From positions 1-5,625 of the forward strand of contig CAZZIZ010000212.1 of the NCBI GenBank assembly GCA_964654535.1: a stretch of 5,625 bases of DNA, read 5' to 3'. The notes beneath the pieces were generated by a model. It was not told the origin of the DNA. It saw only the letters and a list, made by a program, of their open reading frames with translations, and made no database searches. Positions 5,509 to 5,625 of the stretch are shown piece after piece (position 1 is the stretch's first letter; the number at the start of each line of letters is the position of its first letter). The position numbers and the translations under genes are program-made. The stretch comes from CAZZIZ01 sp964654535 (GTDB lineage Bacteria; Bacteroidota; Bacteroidia; Chitinophagales; UBA2359).

Positions 5509-5625
5509 TTAGGAATTTGCTCCGAACCTGCAGCCTGGATAGAAGCGGTATGAGGTGCTTGGCAAGTGTATTGAGCTCCACCGTGCAGAGCGACCAGAGG
5601 AAGCTCCTGCCAAGGTGTTGAGCGA
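5509..5625 (-). other. Minus-strand open frame running off the window, likely repeat-derived
   Basis: The minus strand is open from the window edge to a TAA at 5511-5509, 38 residues, including LPSTSYRFYPGCRFGANS at the end. The + strand of the same stretch contains GGATAGAAGCGG (5537-5548), which resembles a core I remember from dispersed intergenic elements of Bacteroidota. The peptide is Ser/Arg-rich, has no recognised domain, and its start lies outside the window. A dispersed repeat is more likely than a gene. Confidence 0.3.
5558..5614. repeat. Two-part hairpin element near the window end
   Basis: CTTGGCA (5558-5564) is the perfect complement of TGCCAAG (5608-5614). Inside, GAGCTCC (5573-5579) can pair with GGAAGCTC (5599-5606) with one bulged base, leaving a 19-base loop. 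An 8-base versus 1-base internal loop separates the two stems. A partial direct repeat (TGTATTGAGC near 5567 and GGTGTTGAGC near 5615) may mark the edges of the element. Confidence 0.45.

Larger units (their letters stand above)
4891..5625. other. Gene-free region with repeat-like structured elements
   Basis: No convincing gene, RNA gene, transposase or CRISPR is seen after the flippase stop. No standard stem-plus-T-run terminator follows the operon; GGCAATTGCC at 4898-4907 is a loopless palindrome only. The region contains several inverted repeats and short open frames, listed separately. It looks like a mosaic of intergenic repeat elements of the kind found between operons in Bacteroidota; that identification is from memory, not from a search. 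Confidence 0.6.

Overview
The window is one end of a surface-polysaccharide gene cluster followed by about 735 bases without a convincing gene. Five genes lie on the + strand from base 1 to 4890 with almost no space between them. In order they are a glycosyltransferase cut by the window edge, a second glycosyltransferase, two tandem sulfotransferases, and a Wzx-type flippase of the polysaccharide transporter family. Junctions are a 4-base gap, a GTGA stop/start overlap, a 10-base overlap and an ATGA overlap, so the five very probably form the 3' part of one translationally coupled operon. Two runs of exactly 100 N (1576-1675 and 4024-4123) are assembly placeholders. Each interrupts a gene: the second glycosyltransferase and the flippase.

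Functional reading: two GT-B glycosyltransferases add sugars to a lipid-linked oligosaccharide. Two soluble PAPS-dependent sulfotransferases then sulfate it in the cytoplasm, and the flippase moves it across the inner membrane. The product would be a sulfated exopolysaccharide, capsule or O-antigen-like glycan. The initiating transferase, a Wzy-like polymerase and a chain-length regulator are not in the window and would be expected upstream.

Downstream (4891-5625) I see no normal gene, rRNA, tRNA, CRISPR or transposase. The stretch looks like a mosaic of structured, repeat-like intergenic elements. It holds an A/T-tract inverted repeat with overlapping alternative pairings (5114-5158), a block open on both strands with nested hairpins (5164-5352), two hairpins sharing CTCCCTTAA (about 5003 and 5420), and a final hairpin element (5558-5614). 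Short minus-strand open frames at 4919-5086 and 5509-5625 may be remnants or by-products of conserved repeats.

Organism: most likely a Bacteroidota member, possibly marine or Saprospiria-like. This rests on AT-leaning coding sequence, poor Shine-Dalgarno sites, the AAAAAAAGTAAGCAAAAAAAGTCAAG-like intergenic element and the GGATAGAAGCGG-like element, which I recall from such genomes. Sulfated exopolysaccharides are common in marine bacteria. The assignment is an inference of moderate strength and no marker gene in the window settles it.
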